A DNA stretch of 33,245 nucleotides from a virus: positions 1 through 33,245 of IMG/VR virus record IMGVR_UViG_3300033148_005667; one strand, written 5' to 3'. Both the position numbers and the translations under genes were made by a program. A model generated the notes under the pieces. It ran no database searches. It saw nothing but the letters and a program-made list of their open reading frames with translations, and was not told where the DNA came from. Below, piece by piece: positions 11,448 to 20,934 of the stretch (position 1 is its first letter; the number at the start of each line of letters is the position of its first letter).

Positions 11448-12137
11448 TTATAGCCCTTTACGCTCTAAATATAAGCCATAGCTAGTGTGAATAGCTTTAA
11501 TACCTTTTAGATTATCTAGGTTCAGTAAAAATATCGGTCTTGTTGGGATTAATTTTTTGCCATAAGCAGGACGATTTACAACCCAATCACCATCAACTGT
11601 AATTATCGTAACCTTAACGCCTAAACAAACCAACCTGTAAATTTCATCTACAAACTTTTGACCGCCTGTTTTCGGTATGCCGTAGCAGATTAGCTCATCA
11701 ACTTTACATCCATCGTTAATAAGCTTCAACATTTGCCCAAGCATCCAAACTCCACGAGAGTGCATTACTGCCTTTTTGGGTTGGTTAGATATTTTAGCAC
11801 CGATTAACCCATATTGTTCTTTTGGCTTTCTCCACAACCTCTTTTTAGGAGTTCTTGGAGTCTTATTTAGCTCCATAGAAACATTTGCATAGGAGTAGTA
11901 CATATTTTTAAGATATTCGGGTGGTCGCTTCCAAAAAAATACTTTTGCAGGAATGGCTATTAGGTTTTCCATAAACTCACGAAGCCTATTTGAGCCGTCA
12001 CCATACCAAACCTCAAACTCTCCCTCATCTACAAAATATCCCTCGTCCTTATCGGCTTTGAGATAGGTTGCATTTTTTGGGAGATTCTTTTTAGTTGGGA
12101 GGAGTTGCAGATTATCCCAATATTTCCAATACTTCAT
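11448..12137 (-). CDS. Unknown protein, 229 residues
   Basis: The ATG at 12137 begins MKYWKYWDNLQLLP. The protein is basic and rich in aromatic residues, with proline- and lysine-rich segments near 95-120 (NKTPRTPKKRLWRKPKEQYG). A C-terminal part with alternating strands and helices follows (VDELICYGIPKTGGQKF, LVCLGVKVTIITVDGDW), suggesting a Rossmann-like alpha/beta fold. I recognise no family. It lies between the small coiled-coil protein and the endolysin-like gene, so lysis or host takeover are both open. AGGGGAG lies a few bases before the start. Confidence 0.7.
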   Translation of the reverse strand: MKYWKYWDNLQLLPTKKNLPKNATYLKADKDEGYFVDEGEFEVWYGDGSNRLREFMENLIAIPAKVFFWKRPPEYLKNMYYSYANVSMELNKTPRTPKKRLWRKPKEQYGLIGAKISNQPKKAVMHSRGVWMLGQMLKLINDGCKVDELICYGIPKTGGQKFVDEIYRLVCLGVKVTIITVDGDWVVNRPAYGKKLIPTRPIFLLNLDNLKGIKAIHTSYGLYLERKGL

Positions 12138-12184
12138 TTAGCTCCCCTTTATTGGTGGTTTATTACTAATTTTAATTTTCAAAA

Positions 12185-12460
12185 TCAACCCCCCTGTTTA
12201 ATTCGAGCTACAAGTATTCCCAAATCACTATACTCTTTTTGATGATCTGATATCCTTTTTCTATTCGCTTCAACACCAGCTTTATTTTCATAAGCTACCA
12301 GGTTGATACTCTTTTGAACCTCTTCCATTCTCACAGCACTTTTCTCAAGCCGTAAAAGAGTTGAGTTGAGTCTGATTTTTGAATCAATTTTCATTCCTAA
12401 CATAATTAAGACAACTGTAAGGATTGATAGTAGAGTTGTTATTGATATTTTTTTAATCAT
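12185..12460 (-). CDS. Membrane-anchored coiled-coil protein, possible spanin-like lysis protein
   Basis: The 91-residue protein has one N-terminal membrane helix (about 5-23, ISITTLLSILTVVLIMLGM). A charged helical domain follows (LLRLEKSAVRMEEVQKSINL...RKRISDHQKEYSDLG), suited to a coiled coil in the periplasm. This is the layout of an inner-membrane spanin, but no outer-membrane partner is visible and spanins have no conserved motif, so the role stays tentative. It follows the tail fibre gene by 15 bases, in the usual place for lysis genes. Confidence 0.55.
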   Translation of the reverse strand: MIKKISITTLLSILTVVLIMLGMKIDSKIRLNSTLLRLEKSAVRMEEVQKSINLVAYENKAGVEANRKRISDHQKEYSDLGILVARIKQGG

Positions 12461-12475
12461 TTTGGTTTCCTTAAA

Positions 12476-15400
12476 TTAATTGCCTAAATATGTTGTTGCT
12501 CCTCTGTATTCACCCACGGGCAAGAGGTTATAATATACCTGTATGTTACCGTCTGTTTTTACCCTTATCATATACATAACATTAGTGCCGGTATTCATTA
12601 CAAAAAACGGATTATTGGCGTACTCAGGCCAAAAAGAGGTCTCAGAGATAGTTAATATCGTAGTAAGGTGAGAAGCCTCTGCTGTGACCTCAAAAGATAG
12701 ATCAAGAGCATTTGTCTTGTACCTCTTCTTAATGTAGGAATTTACACCCCCACTTGTCGGGGTAGCGTAGGAGGTACCTGCGACGGTTCCTGTTTTGAGA
12801 CTTAATAACCCCTCAACCGCTCGAACTGGAGTAAACGCATCTGGTTCGTCTAGGATGTCTTGTGTTAGGTCGGTTGTTGTTGCTCCTGTCATTGTTGGGT
12901 CGGTTAGGGTTTGGTTTGTAGAAGTTCCGTTGTCTTTCCTCAACCTCTCCCCGAACAGGTCGCCTTTTAAATCTCTAGTAACTAATTGAACGTGATCGTA
13001 ACGTGATGCAGATATAAAAGTAACATTTTCATTTGTAAGTATCTCAACCTGAATATTAGATATAACAACAGAGCGATGAATCCCAACACAAACATCGTTA
13101 ACTGCACCGTCTGTTTCTGCTGATCTATTATTAAAAACTGTATCAATGTATGGAGTTGCAGTATTTGTTGCAAGTCCACCAGACACAAAAGTCCAATAAG
13201 TATCACCAAACGGTGAATCATTAAGCGTTAGGACTGTTTCAGAAATTACACCGCTTGGTGCTGTCGCCTTAACCCGTACAATTACACTACCTACGCCTTT
13301 TAACCCATCACCGTTTGCAGGCATTTTAAATAGTGTCATATATTCATCTGCTAAACTTGCATCGGCAGAGGCGTTTATCCAAGAGCCATTATAAATAGTT
13401 TGCCAAGCATCTTCAATATTTGCTTTTGTTATGTCTTGTGGAGTTTTCCACCCAAACTCTTGAACTGCTGTAGCCCCATTTACCAATGTAATAGAGGATA
13501 GCTTCGTCAACTCTTCGTACGTTACATTAACATTGTCAAATGTAATATCTCCACTAATTTTTGATATATATATTTTTGGTGTAGTAACACCTGAAGACAC
13601 TAAAACACCATTCGTAGTATCAATCCTGTTAATCTCTGTCCACGCTCCACTTGCTCCTGCCCGCTCATCAATAGCGAGAATTTTGCCAGAACTAATAGAT
13701 ACATTATGTATGGATATAGAACCCAGATATCCAGTTCCTGCACCAAACATAAGGGAGGTGTCGTCAACAATACTAATGGGGCTGTCAGTGGTGTTTTTAG
13801 ACTGCATTATTAGATCCATCCCGTAAGGGATAGTTGTAATTCCACTAATTGTATTGTCAGGGGAGGCGTTCATTGTGGACTTACCAACTGCAACTCCAGC
13901 TTGCAATTCTGCTTGGTTTGAGAATGTTCCAACTGTCACGTCTGTTTTATCTGCTTTTAAATCAACTAAAACTTCTACTTGTCCAAGAGTTGCGGCACCT
14001 TGTGGAGTTGTTGCATCTCCTAAATTTGCGGGCTTTAATCCGCCTGCATCTGGATTAATTCCAAGAATATCGGCAAAACCTCCCGCAACAGCACCGCCCG
14101 CCGTTGAGCCGATTGACCCCCACATATCGGTTTGCCGTATTATTGCTTCGTCTAGGTTAGTTGCTCCCCCTCTAACAATAACAATGGCACACAGGGCTGT
14201 TATTCCGATTAGTGTAGGCATAACAGTAAAAGTATCATCACCATTGGAAAGTGCTTCTTTTGCCTCGGATACGCTACCCCACTCGTTTTGCGCTAACTGC
14301 CAAACAACAGGGAATATTTGGTTATTTGCATTGTCTGCAACTCCCGCAACAGGGATGAACACACGATAGTTATACCATTTCTGGGAACTAACGCCCGTTA
14401 TTACTCCGCTATTATCCCACTCTGTTTTATTAACAGTTGCGCTGTCAGCCGTTCCAAGCGTGGTGGTTCTGTCAGTAATTGTGTAGGCAAGCGACTCTGT
14501 AAGAGGGTGAATGGTTTTGATATCGGGGGCTTTTAGGTTTGAGTCCCCACTAATTCCGTTTGATAAAAACCTGCCTGAACTCACAGATAGGGTGTTTGAG
14601 TTTTCAACAGCATCGATAACAACACCCTCTTTAATAACATTAAAGAAATCAAGAAGTGTGCTGAGCCTTGTTGATGGATTTTGTCCAACCGTCACCCAAT
14701 TCTCAACGGCAGAAATTGTACCATCACCATAAGGATGTAACACAATAGCTACCCTGGGGTGAGTCATTTGGTGCTCTGGAGTGGTTATCAGATTTAGGTG
14801 TTGCTCCATCAGTTTAGTATCAGGGTTAAACCCAAGTATGGTAAAACCTTTTGTATTAAGCCCGTCAATAGTAATCCCCTCTTGACCACCATACCTAGAA
14901 GTAACACTAACAACAGGAGCATCAGGGTTATCAATACCGCATACACCAGCCTCAAAACTTACTTGTGTAGTATTATCCTGAGATATTTCAAAACCTTTTA
15001 AAATTGAGGTTGAGCGTGATAGAGCATCTTGTAACTTGTCTCTGGCATCTTGAAATATTTCATACTCATCACCAACTGCTTTAATCCAGAAACTCTCAGA
15101 CTGTCCATAAATAACTTGAGTTGTAAGCCCACCTATCTTCTGACCACTTACAGTTGTAACAACTACATCAGAGGTTAAGATTGAACTCTTTTTCAGAAAT
15201 TGGCACTCAAAAGGTGTTCCATCAACAGCATCAGGGACTACCACTGGTATATCTGCGCCACCCTCAGTGTTTACTATTGGATACGAAACCCTATTTTCAG
15301 CCGTAAACCCAGCTGTTTTTACAGGAGAAGTAGTCCAGCTTTGGATGAGATCAAGCTGTTCCTGAATATTACTATCAATCCCCTCAAGAGCACTTAAGTC

Positions 15401-15664
15401 AGTATCTGTAATTTCAGAAGCATCAGCTTTGCCACCGCTACTAGTAACCAACACCCGACCATCAGGAAGATTTGCAGAGGTAGAAGAATCAACCATAACC
15501 TTAAACTTCTCACCTAAATGGTTTGAGTAGAACATCCTTTTTAAGTTGTTCTCTAAAAGCAAAGAAAGAATAGGCATATCTGAAACCATAGTATTATAGT
15601 CATAGTTTCTAAGATAATAGCTAAACGGTTCGGTTCCTGCTACTTCGTGGGTATTAGCTGCCAT
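12476..15664 (-). CDS. Tail fibre / receptor-binding protein
   Basis: At 1062 residues this is the largest gene in the window, and the last of the tail genes. The N-terminal about 120 residues should attach to the tail tip. The rest is rich in S, T, G, N and V with short strand-like segments, typical of trimeric beta fibres. Around 560-600 the segment GDATTPQGAATLGQVEVL followed by KADKTDV resembles the repeats that join fibre shafts. The C-terminus (about 960-1062) probably holds the receptor-binding tip. The N-terminal part shares NRVSYP with the upstream hub-like protein. The start ATG has a ribosome-binding site (GGAGAGTA) in the end of the upstream gene. Confidence 0.8.
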   Translation of the reverse strand: MAANTHEVAGTEPFSYYLRNYDYNTMVSDMPILSLLLENNLKRMFYSNHLGEKFKVMVDSSTSANLPDGRVLVTSSGGKADASEITDTDLSALEGIDSNIQEQLDLIQSWTTSPVKTAGFTAENRVSYPIVNTEGGADIPVVVPDAVDGTPFECQFLKKSSILTSDVVVTTVSGQKIGGLTTQVIYGQSESFWIKAVGDEYEIFQDARDKLQDALSRSTSILKGFEISQDNTTQVSFEAGVCGIDNPDAPVVSVTSRYGGQEGITIDGLNTKGFTILGFNPDTKLMEQHLNLITTPEHQMTHPRVAIVLHPYGDGTISAVENWVTVGQNPSTRLSTLLDFFNVIKEGVVIDAVENSNTLSVSSGRFLSNGISGDSNLKAPDIKTIHPLTESLAYTITDRTTTLGTADSATVNKTEWDNSGVITGVSSQKWYNYRVFIPVAGVADNANNQIFPVVWQLAQNEWGSVSEAKEALSNGDDTFTVMPTLIGITALCAIVIVRGGATNLDEAIIRQTDMWGSIGSTAGGAVAGGFADILGINPDAGGLKPANLGDATTPQGAATLGQVEVLVDLKADKTDVTVGTFSNQAELQAGVAVGKSTMNASPDNTISGITTIPYGMDLIMQSKNTTDSPISIVDDTSLMFGAGTGYLGSISIHNVSISSGKILAIDERAGASGAWTEINRIDTTNGVLVSSGVTTPKIYISKISGDITFDNVNVTYEELTKLSSITLVNGATAVQEFGWKTPQDITKANIEDAWQTIYNGSWINASADASLADEYMTLFKMPANGDGLKGVGSVIVRVKATAPSGVISETVLTLNDSPFGDTYWTFVSGGLATNTATPYIDTVFNNRSAETDGAVNDVCVGIHRSVVISNIQVEILTNENVTFISASRYDHVQLVTRDLKGDLFGERLRKDNGTSTNQTLTDPTMTGATTTDLTQDILDEPDAFTPVRAVEGLLSLKTGTVAGTSYATPTSGGVNSYIKKRYKTNALDLSFEVTAEASHLTTILTISETSFWPEYANNPFFVMNTGTNVMYMIRVKTDGNIQVYYNLLPVGEYRGATTYLGN

Positions 15665-15667
15665 ATT

Positions 15668-17533
15668 TTACTCTCCTGTTGTGTCTTGATAATTTATAAT
15701 TGAATCGTCTGTATCTTGCAACTGTTCAACCGCTCCATCTGTATCTTGAACCATTGGAATCTCTTCTGGTCCTGCATCTTCAATAAGTTTTCTGCCACTA
15801 ACATCAATTCTCAACCCACCATCAAATTGAAGGCTGTTTTTTGTTATTGCAAAAACTCCACGCTTATCGATCCCGTTTTTCTGATACTCCGGTATCTCAA
15901 CCTGATCTGCAAGATTAAGCGTGATATCCCCAAATGTTTGTAGATCAATATTCCTCTTTGGGATTTTAAAGGAGGTCAAAAGAGAATTGGCAATTGATCT
16001 TGCTAGTTGCGGTGTTTGAATTAAATCACTACTCTCGTATTCAAAGTTCATTATTCCATATTCAGTAATGCTATCACTATCCTTTGCGGTCTCTTTCAAC
16101 TCAACATCATCCCACTTTTCGGGATCTTCTGGGTCTTGAGTGAACTCCTTATAGATAACATTAATTGTGTTTGCCATACTCTCGGTATCGGCGGGCTGCA
16201 TCTTTTCCAAGAAATCATCTTTAGTAATTACGATGGCATCTTCAGGGGGTGCAGTTGTAGGGAAAACCGTTTCCACCCTCTTCATTCTCATTATATCTTT
16301 GTTGAGAGTTCCGTTTTGTTCCTGTTCTTCCTCTGTTGGCAAATCCATATAAGCGTATGATAAACTGGCCGCCGCTAAATCTTTAATTACAGCGAAGTAA
16401 GTTTTATTCTTAAAAAATTCCGCCTCAAAATGAGGAACTAAATAATCATCTGTTAAATCTGAAATATCATAAAAAAAATCGTACATATAATCTGTAGCAG
16501 AAAACAGAACCGTTTCAATTATAGATTTTAAGCTGTTATAAGCGAGTATTTCGGGGAATACATCCTCCCAAGGGAAATCAACCCGCCGCAACATCTCAAA
16601 GCGATCTCTCGCGCTAGTTTGGGCTCCCGTGCCGTTATCGCTCACCGCCCAATCACCCGACCAAAAAAGCCCTTTTGCAATATACTCTTTGGTTCCATTT
16701 GCGTATTGGAACCCAATGAACGGCTCAATCTTTCTATTTCGCTTTATGAAAGTGTGAATATCAGAATCGGTATTCTCCGAGAAAAATCTATCCGTAATAT
16801 TCTGGAAACTAATATCCATCTCATTACAAGAGATATTCCCAACGGGGAGAGTCCCCTCAGATCCCTCAAACTCTTCTAAAATATTAAGGTACTCAATTTC
16901 ATCACTTTCAAATGTCTCTGTAATTGAGCTATAAAACTCAACTATCTTAACAATTTTACCAGGAGTGTTCCACTTCGATATTTTAAGCTCAATTTTTGCA
17001 GCGGTTAAATGAGGGTTATTAAATAGAGCCGTGTATTTAAGAAGAGTGTTGCCCGTAATCTCAAGAACCTCAACAGGGCTAAAACTTACACCCGATTTGG
17101 TGAAAACAGTAACGGTAAAATCAACTGGAAATTCATTTAGTGCGTTATCACCGGCTACGGTAAAACCGTAAACAGGCCGTTTTGTAAAACCAACGCTGAG
17201 AGTAGGGAGGTTAGGGGCTATAAACTCCCCCGCCGCACCCGCGCTTTGAGTTCCCCACCATCCTACTTGATACTTACGAGCCTCCAAAAGAGTAGAGGGC
17301 ATTGCAAAAAAAGTGCCGTCCAACAAAACATCGGGATCGTTGGTGTGAAACCATTTTTTAGGAACATCCGTTACAAGATCCGCAACCTGAGTTGGATATG
17401 AAACCCTGTTGTTTTCGGAGGTTGCAGTATTGATTGAAACATCGATTAAGGGATCAGACCAAGTTACATCAACTTTTATAATTGGTGTTCTACCGTTCCT
17501 CTTTGATTCATCTCTTAAGGTTGCTATGGTCAT
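15668..17533 (-). CDS. Tail hub/baseplate-like protein
   Basis: This 621-residue protein lies between a distal-tail-like gene and the fibre gene, where siphophages encode the central hub. It begins with a strand-rich region of about 230 residues (PIIKVDVTWSDPLIDVSINT...). Later parts such as GNISCNEMDISFQNITDRFF and IDLQTFGDITLNLADQVEIP resemble the repeated beta-domains of hub proteins. The C-terminal 40 residues repeat QDT (VQDTDGAVEQLQDTDDSIIN), a low-complexity tail. Its start overlaps the previous gene by four bases. The family assignment is from position and composition. Confidence 0.65.
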   Translation of the reverse strand: MTIATLRDESKRNGRTPIIKVDVTWSDPLIDVSINTATSENNRVSYPTQVADLVTDVPKKWFHTNDPDVLLDGTFFAMPSTLLEARKYQVGWWGTQSAGAAGEFIAPNLPTLSVGFTKRPVYGFTVAGDNALNEFPVDFTVTVFTKSGVSFSPVEVLEITGNTLLKYTALFNNPHLTAAKIELKISKWNTPGKIVKIVEFYSSITETFESDEIEYLNILEEFEGSEGTLPVGNISCNEMDISFQNITDRFFSENTDSDIHTFIKRNRKIEPFIGFQYANGTKEYIAKGLFWSGDWAVSDNGTGAQTSARDRFEMLRRVDFPWEDVFPEILAYNSLKSIIETVLFSATDYMYDFFYDISDLTDDYLVPHFEAEFFKNKTYFAVIKDLAAASLSYAYMDLPTEEEQEQNGTLNKDIMRMKRVETVFPTTAPPEDAIVITKDDFLEKMQPADTESMANTINVIYKEFTQDPEDPEKWDDVELKETAKDSDSITEYGIMNFEYESSDLIQTPQLARSIANSLLTSFKIPKRNIDLQTFGDITLNLADQVEIPEYQKNGIDKRGVFAITKNSLQFDGGLRIDVSGRKLIEDAGPEEIPMVQDTDGAVEQLQDTDDSIINYQDTTGE

Positions 17534-17901
17534 ACTTCTTCAAACTCCACAGATATCCCCTCCCAAAGTCCACCATAAACGGCAAGGAGTCTATCCGCGC
17601 TAAAAGGAGATCCCAATACTGTATATGATTTAGTTTCTAATAGATGAGTGACCTCAAGAGTAAACTCACCACCCAATTGAAACAGATAATCCATTCTATC
17701 TTTTAACTCTTGGTCACTAGTTTCGTAGGTTAAAAGAAAAGCTTTCTTGGTTGCAATATTATCTTCACGCAGTTTACCAGAAGCGGCACGAGCACGGCGT
17801 TTTAATCCATCAATCCACCGCTCGTTTAACTTTCTACCAAACATAGAGAGCTCTTGAACATCTCCCGGTGGCCCTAGTTTAATTAAATTTGGATTTGGCA
17901 T
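17530..17901 (-). CDS. Distal tail-type small protein
   Basis: The 123-residue protein directly follows the tape measure gene (start and stop overlap by one base). It looks like a beta-rich protein with a helix LNERWIDGLKRRARAASGKL in the N-terminal third. Position and size fit a small distal tail or tail-tip adaptor protein linking the tube end to the hub, as between H and the tip genes of lambdoid phages. No specific motif is seen. Confidence 0.6.
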   Translation of the reverse strand: MPNPNLIKLGPPGDVQELSMFGRKLNERWIDGLKRRARAASGKLREDNIATKKAFLLTYETSDQELKDRMDYLFQLGGEFTLEVTHLLETKSYTVLGSPFSADRLLAVYGGLWEGISVEFEEV

Positions 17902-20555
17902 TATGCAACTCCCGTTCTTTGATTATTTGATACAATATGCTTGTTTATCTCTTTAGCAAATTTTTTAACTCCCATATCATTTGCAATCATAATCCCTGTG
18001 TGAAAATGGTATTCTATAACGTTAGCAGCTCCACTAGATATCGAACCGCCACCAAGACCACCACCCATTGCGCTAATAATACCCTTTGCAATCTCTACAG
18101 CCCCTGTTTTCATTGGAAGAACGACCTCATCCTGTGTTCCCTCTCCAATTTGTGCAATTATTCCTTTACCGGGAGAACTTTTTACGAGTCCACCTTCAGC
18201 AAAGGGAATTGGAGTAGCAACAGCCATTGCAAGTTGAGCCGCTCCAAGAGCCCCCGTTATTGCACCCATAATAATACCCGCGGGTCCACCCATCGCAATA
18301 GATGCAGCAATTCCCTGTGCAATACTTAGTGTAATATTCATTATTGATAATAATTTTTCACGTTGTGCGTTCTCTTTTTGAAGCTCCAACTTCTTAGCAT
18401 CCATCTCTTCATCGATTGCAGCAATTTGAGTTGCCTTTTCTTCTTCAGAGAGGAGAGAGTTTTCAATGGCCTCTTTCTTGGCTTCTGTCTCAGTGTCGAG
18501 TTCTTGAATCCTTTTATTTAAACCATCTTGCCAAATAGAACTAATCCCATTTGCAACTGTAGAAATCTGTTGCATTATCTGTTGAGCAAGAGCAACCCTT
18601 TTATTTTTTACAGTTTGAGCAATCTTAATCTCTTTGACCGCTGAATCGGCATTTATTGTATCTTCTCTTGCTTTATAGAGAGCGGTGAGGGCTACAATAT
18701 CTAACCCTTTCTCATTTGCAATTCTTATTGCTTCTGTCTTCTCAAACTCATTTTGATCTAACTTTTGTTGAGTTATCATTTGGAGCTTTGCGAGTTGGCC
18801 TTCTTCTAATTCCGCTTGAGCTGTTATAAGTGATTGAGAATTTTTAAAGTTCTCATCAGCAACTTGTTTGTTTAGCTTGATCTCTTCGTTTGCATAAAAA
18901 TCTAATATCTTTTGTTTATCAGCTCCAAGTCTCTTAGCTTCCGCAAGTGCCGCTTGTTTTTCAGCTTCTAAAGCTTGTGTTCTTGTATTAATAGAATCTT
19001 CAAAAGTCTTAGTCCATTCGCCTTCAAACTTAGTACGCTCTTTTGCTAATTTTTTAGCATCCTCTATTTCCTGGAGAGTCAATGCCTTTTTCTTTTTTGC
19101 AGCTTTTTCTTTTTCGGCTAACTCTTTTTTACTAGCTTCAATTGATTCATCAGTGAGTTTCTTAGCCTCTTTTGCAGCTTCTGCCTCGTCTCTAGTGAGA
19201 TTTATAGCCGCGATCTGTTCTTTTCTCAGTGCTTTTCTTGCATCGGTTTGAGCTTCAAGAGCGTTAACACCCTTTTTAATGGTTCCAATTAGTAAAGAGA
19301 GCCCTTTGTTTAATCCAGGGATAAATTTTCCAATCTTATTTATTCCCTCAAGAATACCCAAATACATTTTTGCATAGAGGATAGCAATTTTAGTTGCTAT
19401 ATTTTTAAAGTGGAAGAATATAAAATCCCAAGTATCTACAAACTTCTCTTTTACTACACCCCAATTTTTCCACAAGAGAACTCCTGCGGCTATTAGGGCT
19501 GCAATACCTACTACTATTAATCCAATTGGATTTGCAGACATCGCAAGGTTTAAACTTACTTGAGCACCAGTAAGAACCTTGTAAAGTAGAACCGCACCTT
19601 TTATTAGAGGAAGGAATTTCGCAAATAGTAAAAGCATTGGTCCCATTATAGCAAGAGCCGTTCCGAATATCACCGCAAACTCTTTTACAGGAGTTGCTAG
19701 ATTATTAAACCAATCTGCAAGATCACCAACAACCCCAACAAGCCCCTTAATGATCGGGAAAACAGTATCTCTTAAAAGAGGAACCAAAGTTTCAGATATT
19801 ATTGGGATAACATTCATTGAGAGTTCTCTAAAGAAACCCCCAAACTCTCGCTTTAATTTCTCCATCATAACACGATAATCATTAGCTGATTTAATAGCAT
19901 CTTCTGACATAAACCCAGAAAGATTTTCGGCACTGCCTAAAAGCTCATTAAACCTATCTTTTGAGAGAGAGAGAACTGGTGCGATATCACCAAGAGATTT
20001 CCCAAACAACTGTTGAGATATTGCGTTTCTCTCTGTTATATCTTCCATCCCCTGTAATCTATTAATCATTTCAGGGAAAAGCTCGTTCATATCTTTTATT
20101 TTACCAGCACCATCAAAAGCACTTATACCTAACTGATCCATTGCATCGGAAGATGCACCTGTTCCTTTTGCGAGTTCTGGAATTTTACTGGTGAATTTTG
20201 CAATTGTATTTGTTAATCCTGTAAAACTAACACCAGCCTCTTCTGCGATTACTTCTAATCCCTGCAAATTATCGGTTGAGAGCCCTGTAATCTGCTGTAA
20301 ATCTAAAAGCTGGTCTGCATATTTACCAGTAGCATTGCTAAGAAGTACCATAGAAGAGGTTAAGGCCACAACAGGAGCTGTAATTCCCGTTGTGATAGTC
20401 TTACCCATCTTAGCCGCATCACGCCCCATCTTATTTAGAACCTTATTAGTGGCTCTTATATCTTTGTTGAGGGCGGTGATAGCTTTCTTACTATCTCCAA
20501 GCCCTTCGACAACTATCGATCCAAAGAGCTCAAATATTTTACGGCCTTTTCCCAT
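17901..20555 (-). CDS. Tail tape measure protein
   Basis: This 884-residue protein sets tail length and is threaded through the tube. The N-terminal about 220 residues have the features of TP901-type tape measures (SLKDRFNELLGSAENLSG, MDQLGISAFDG). Hydrophobic helices follow at about 290-315 and 345-365 (AMSANPIGLIVVGIAALIAAGVLLW). A long charged coiled coil spans about 430-700, and a hydrophobic C-terminal segment at about 745-790 (SIAQGIAASIAMGGPAGIIM). It overlaps the end of the chaperone extension by 17 bases. At about 1.5 Angstrom per residue, a rule of thumb, the tail would be near 130 nm. Confidence 0.92.
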   Translation of the reverse strand: MGKGRKIFELFGSIVVEGLGDSKKAITALNKDIRATNKVLNKMGRDAAKMGKTITTGITAPVVALTSSMVLLSNATGKYADQLLDLQQITGLSTDNLQGLEVIAEEAGVSFTGLTNTIAKFTSKIPELAKGTGASSDAMDQLGISAFDGAGKIKDMNELFPEMINRLQGMEDITERNAISQQLFGKSLGDIAPVLSLSKDRFNELLGSAENLSGFMSEDAIKSANDYRVMMEKLKREFGGFFRELSMNVIPIISETLVPLLRDTVFPIIKGLVGVVGDLADWFNNLATPVKEFAVIFGTALAIMGPMLLLFAKFLPLIKGAVLLYKVLTGAQVSLNLAMSANPIGLIVVGIAALIAAGVLLWKNWGVVKEKFVDTWDFIFFHFKNIATKIAILYAKMYLGILEGINKIGKFIPGLNKGLSLLIGTIKKGVNALEAQTDARKALRKEQIAAINLTRDEAEAAKEAKKLTDESIEASKKELAEKEKAAKKKKALTLQEIEDAKKLAKERTKFEGEWTKTFEDSINTRTQALEAEKQAALAEAKRLGADKQKILDFYANEEIKLNKQVADENFKNSQSLITAQAELEEGQLAKLQMITQQKLDQNEFEKTEAIRIANEKGLDIVALTALYKAREDTINADSAVKEIKIAQTVKNKRVALAQQIMQQISTVANGISSIWQDGLNKRIQELDTETEAKKEAIENSLLSEEEKATQIAAIDEEMDAKKLELQKENAQREKLLSIMNITLSIAQGIAASIAMGGPAGIIMGAITGALGAAQLAMAVATPIPFAEGGLVKSSPGKGIIAQIGEGTQDEVVLPMKTGAVEIAKGIISAMGGGLGGGSISSGAANVIEYHFHTGIMIANDMGVKKFAKEINKHIVSNNQRTGVA

Positions 20556-20934
20556 TACTCAACCTTTGCAATCTTTGAAGGATAGAGAAAGCAGTTTTCA
20601 CAGTGCTCTCTTTTTCTTGCTTATTAATTTTATTTGATTTAGGGTCACCTAATCCAAACGGTTTTATATACTTCTCAAAGCTTGTACCTTTTTTTATCAA
20701 GCCCTTTGCAGATAGTTGTTGCCAAGCATTAAAAGAGACCGCTGTCATTCGTCCACGATACTCTTTTGACTCCTCTTCTTGAATCATTTTATAGAGAAAA
20801 CTTATGTCAGAATAAGGTAAATCTAAGAACTCTTCTGTTGTTTTTCCGCTTTTTGCGCTAAAGAATCGTACCACTTTTTCAGAGCCTCTAACGGACTCTT
20901 TAACCCGTACATCAATTTGGCAGCTTGCCAACAC
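20539..20934 (-). CDS. Tail assembly chaperone, frameshift extension (T-like)
   Basis: This frame overlaps the end of the preceding chaperone gene in the -1 frame. It has no good start of its own: a GTG at 20934 without a ribosome-binding site. It is therefore probably made by -1 ribosomal frameshifting, giving a fusion of about 270 residues if the shift is at G-AAA-AAG (20880-20874). It contains EEFLDLPYSDISFLYKMIQE, echoing DEFLDLPINQESSIIVQI in the first frame. As in lambda gpGT, the fusion would bind tail tube and tape measure during assembly. The listed start is only the limit of the open frame. Confidence 0.75.
   Translation of the reverse strand: MLASCQIDVRVKESVRGSEKVVRFFSAKSGKTTEEFLDLPYSDISFLYKMIQEEESKEYRGRMTAVSFNAWQQLSAKGLIKKGTSFEKYIKPFGLGDPKSNKINKQEKESTVKTAFSILQRLQRLSNGKRP

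Noticed and set aside
12795-15397. Several antisense frames of 60-170 codons opposite the tail fibre gene
   Set aside because: They have no ribosome-binding sites and low-complexity, biased composition, and are shadows of the long fibre gene.
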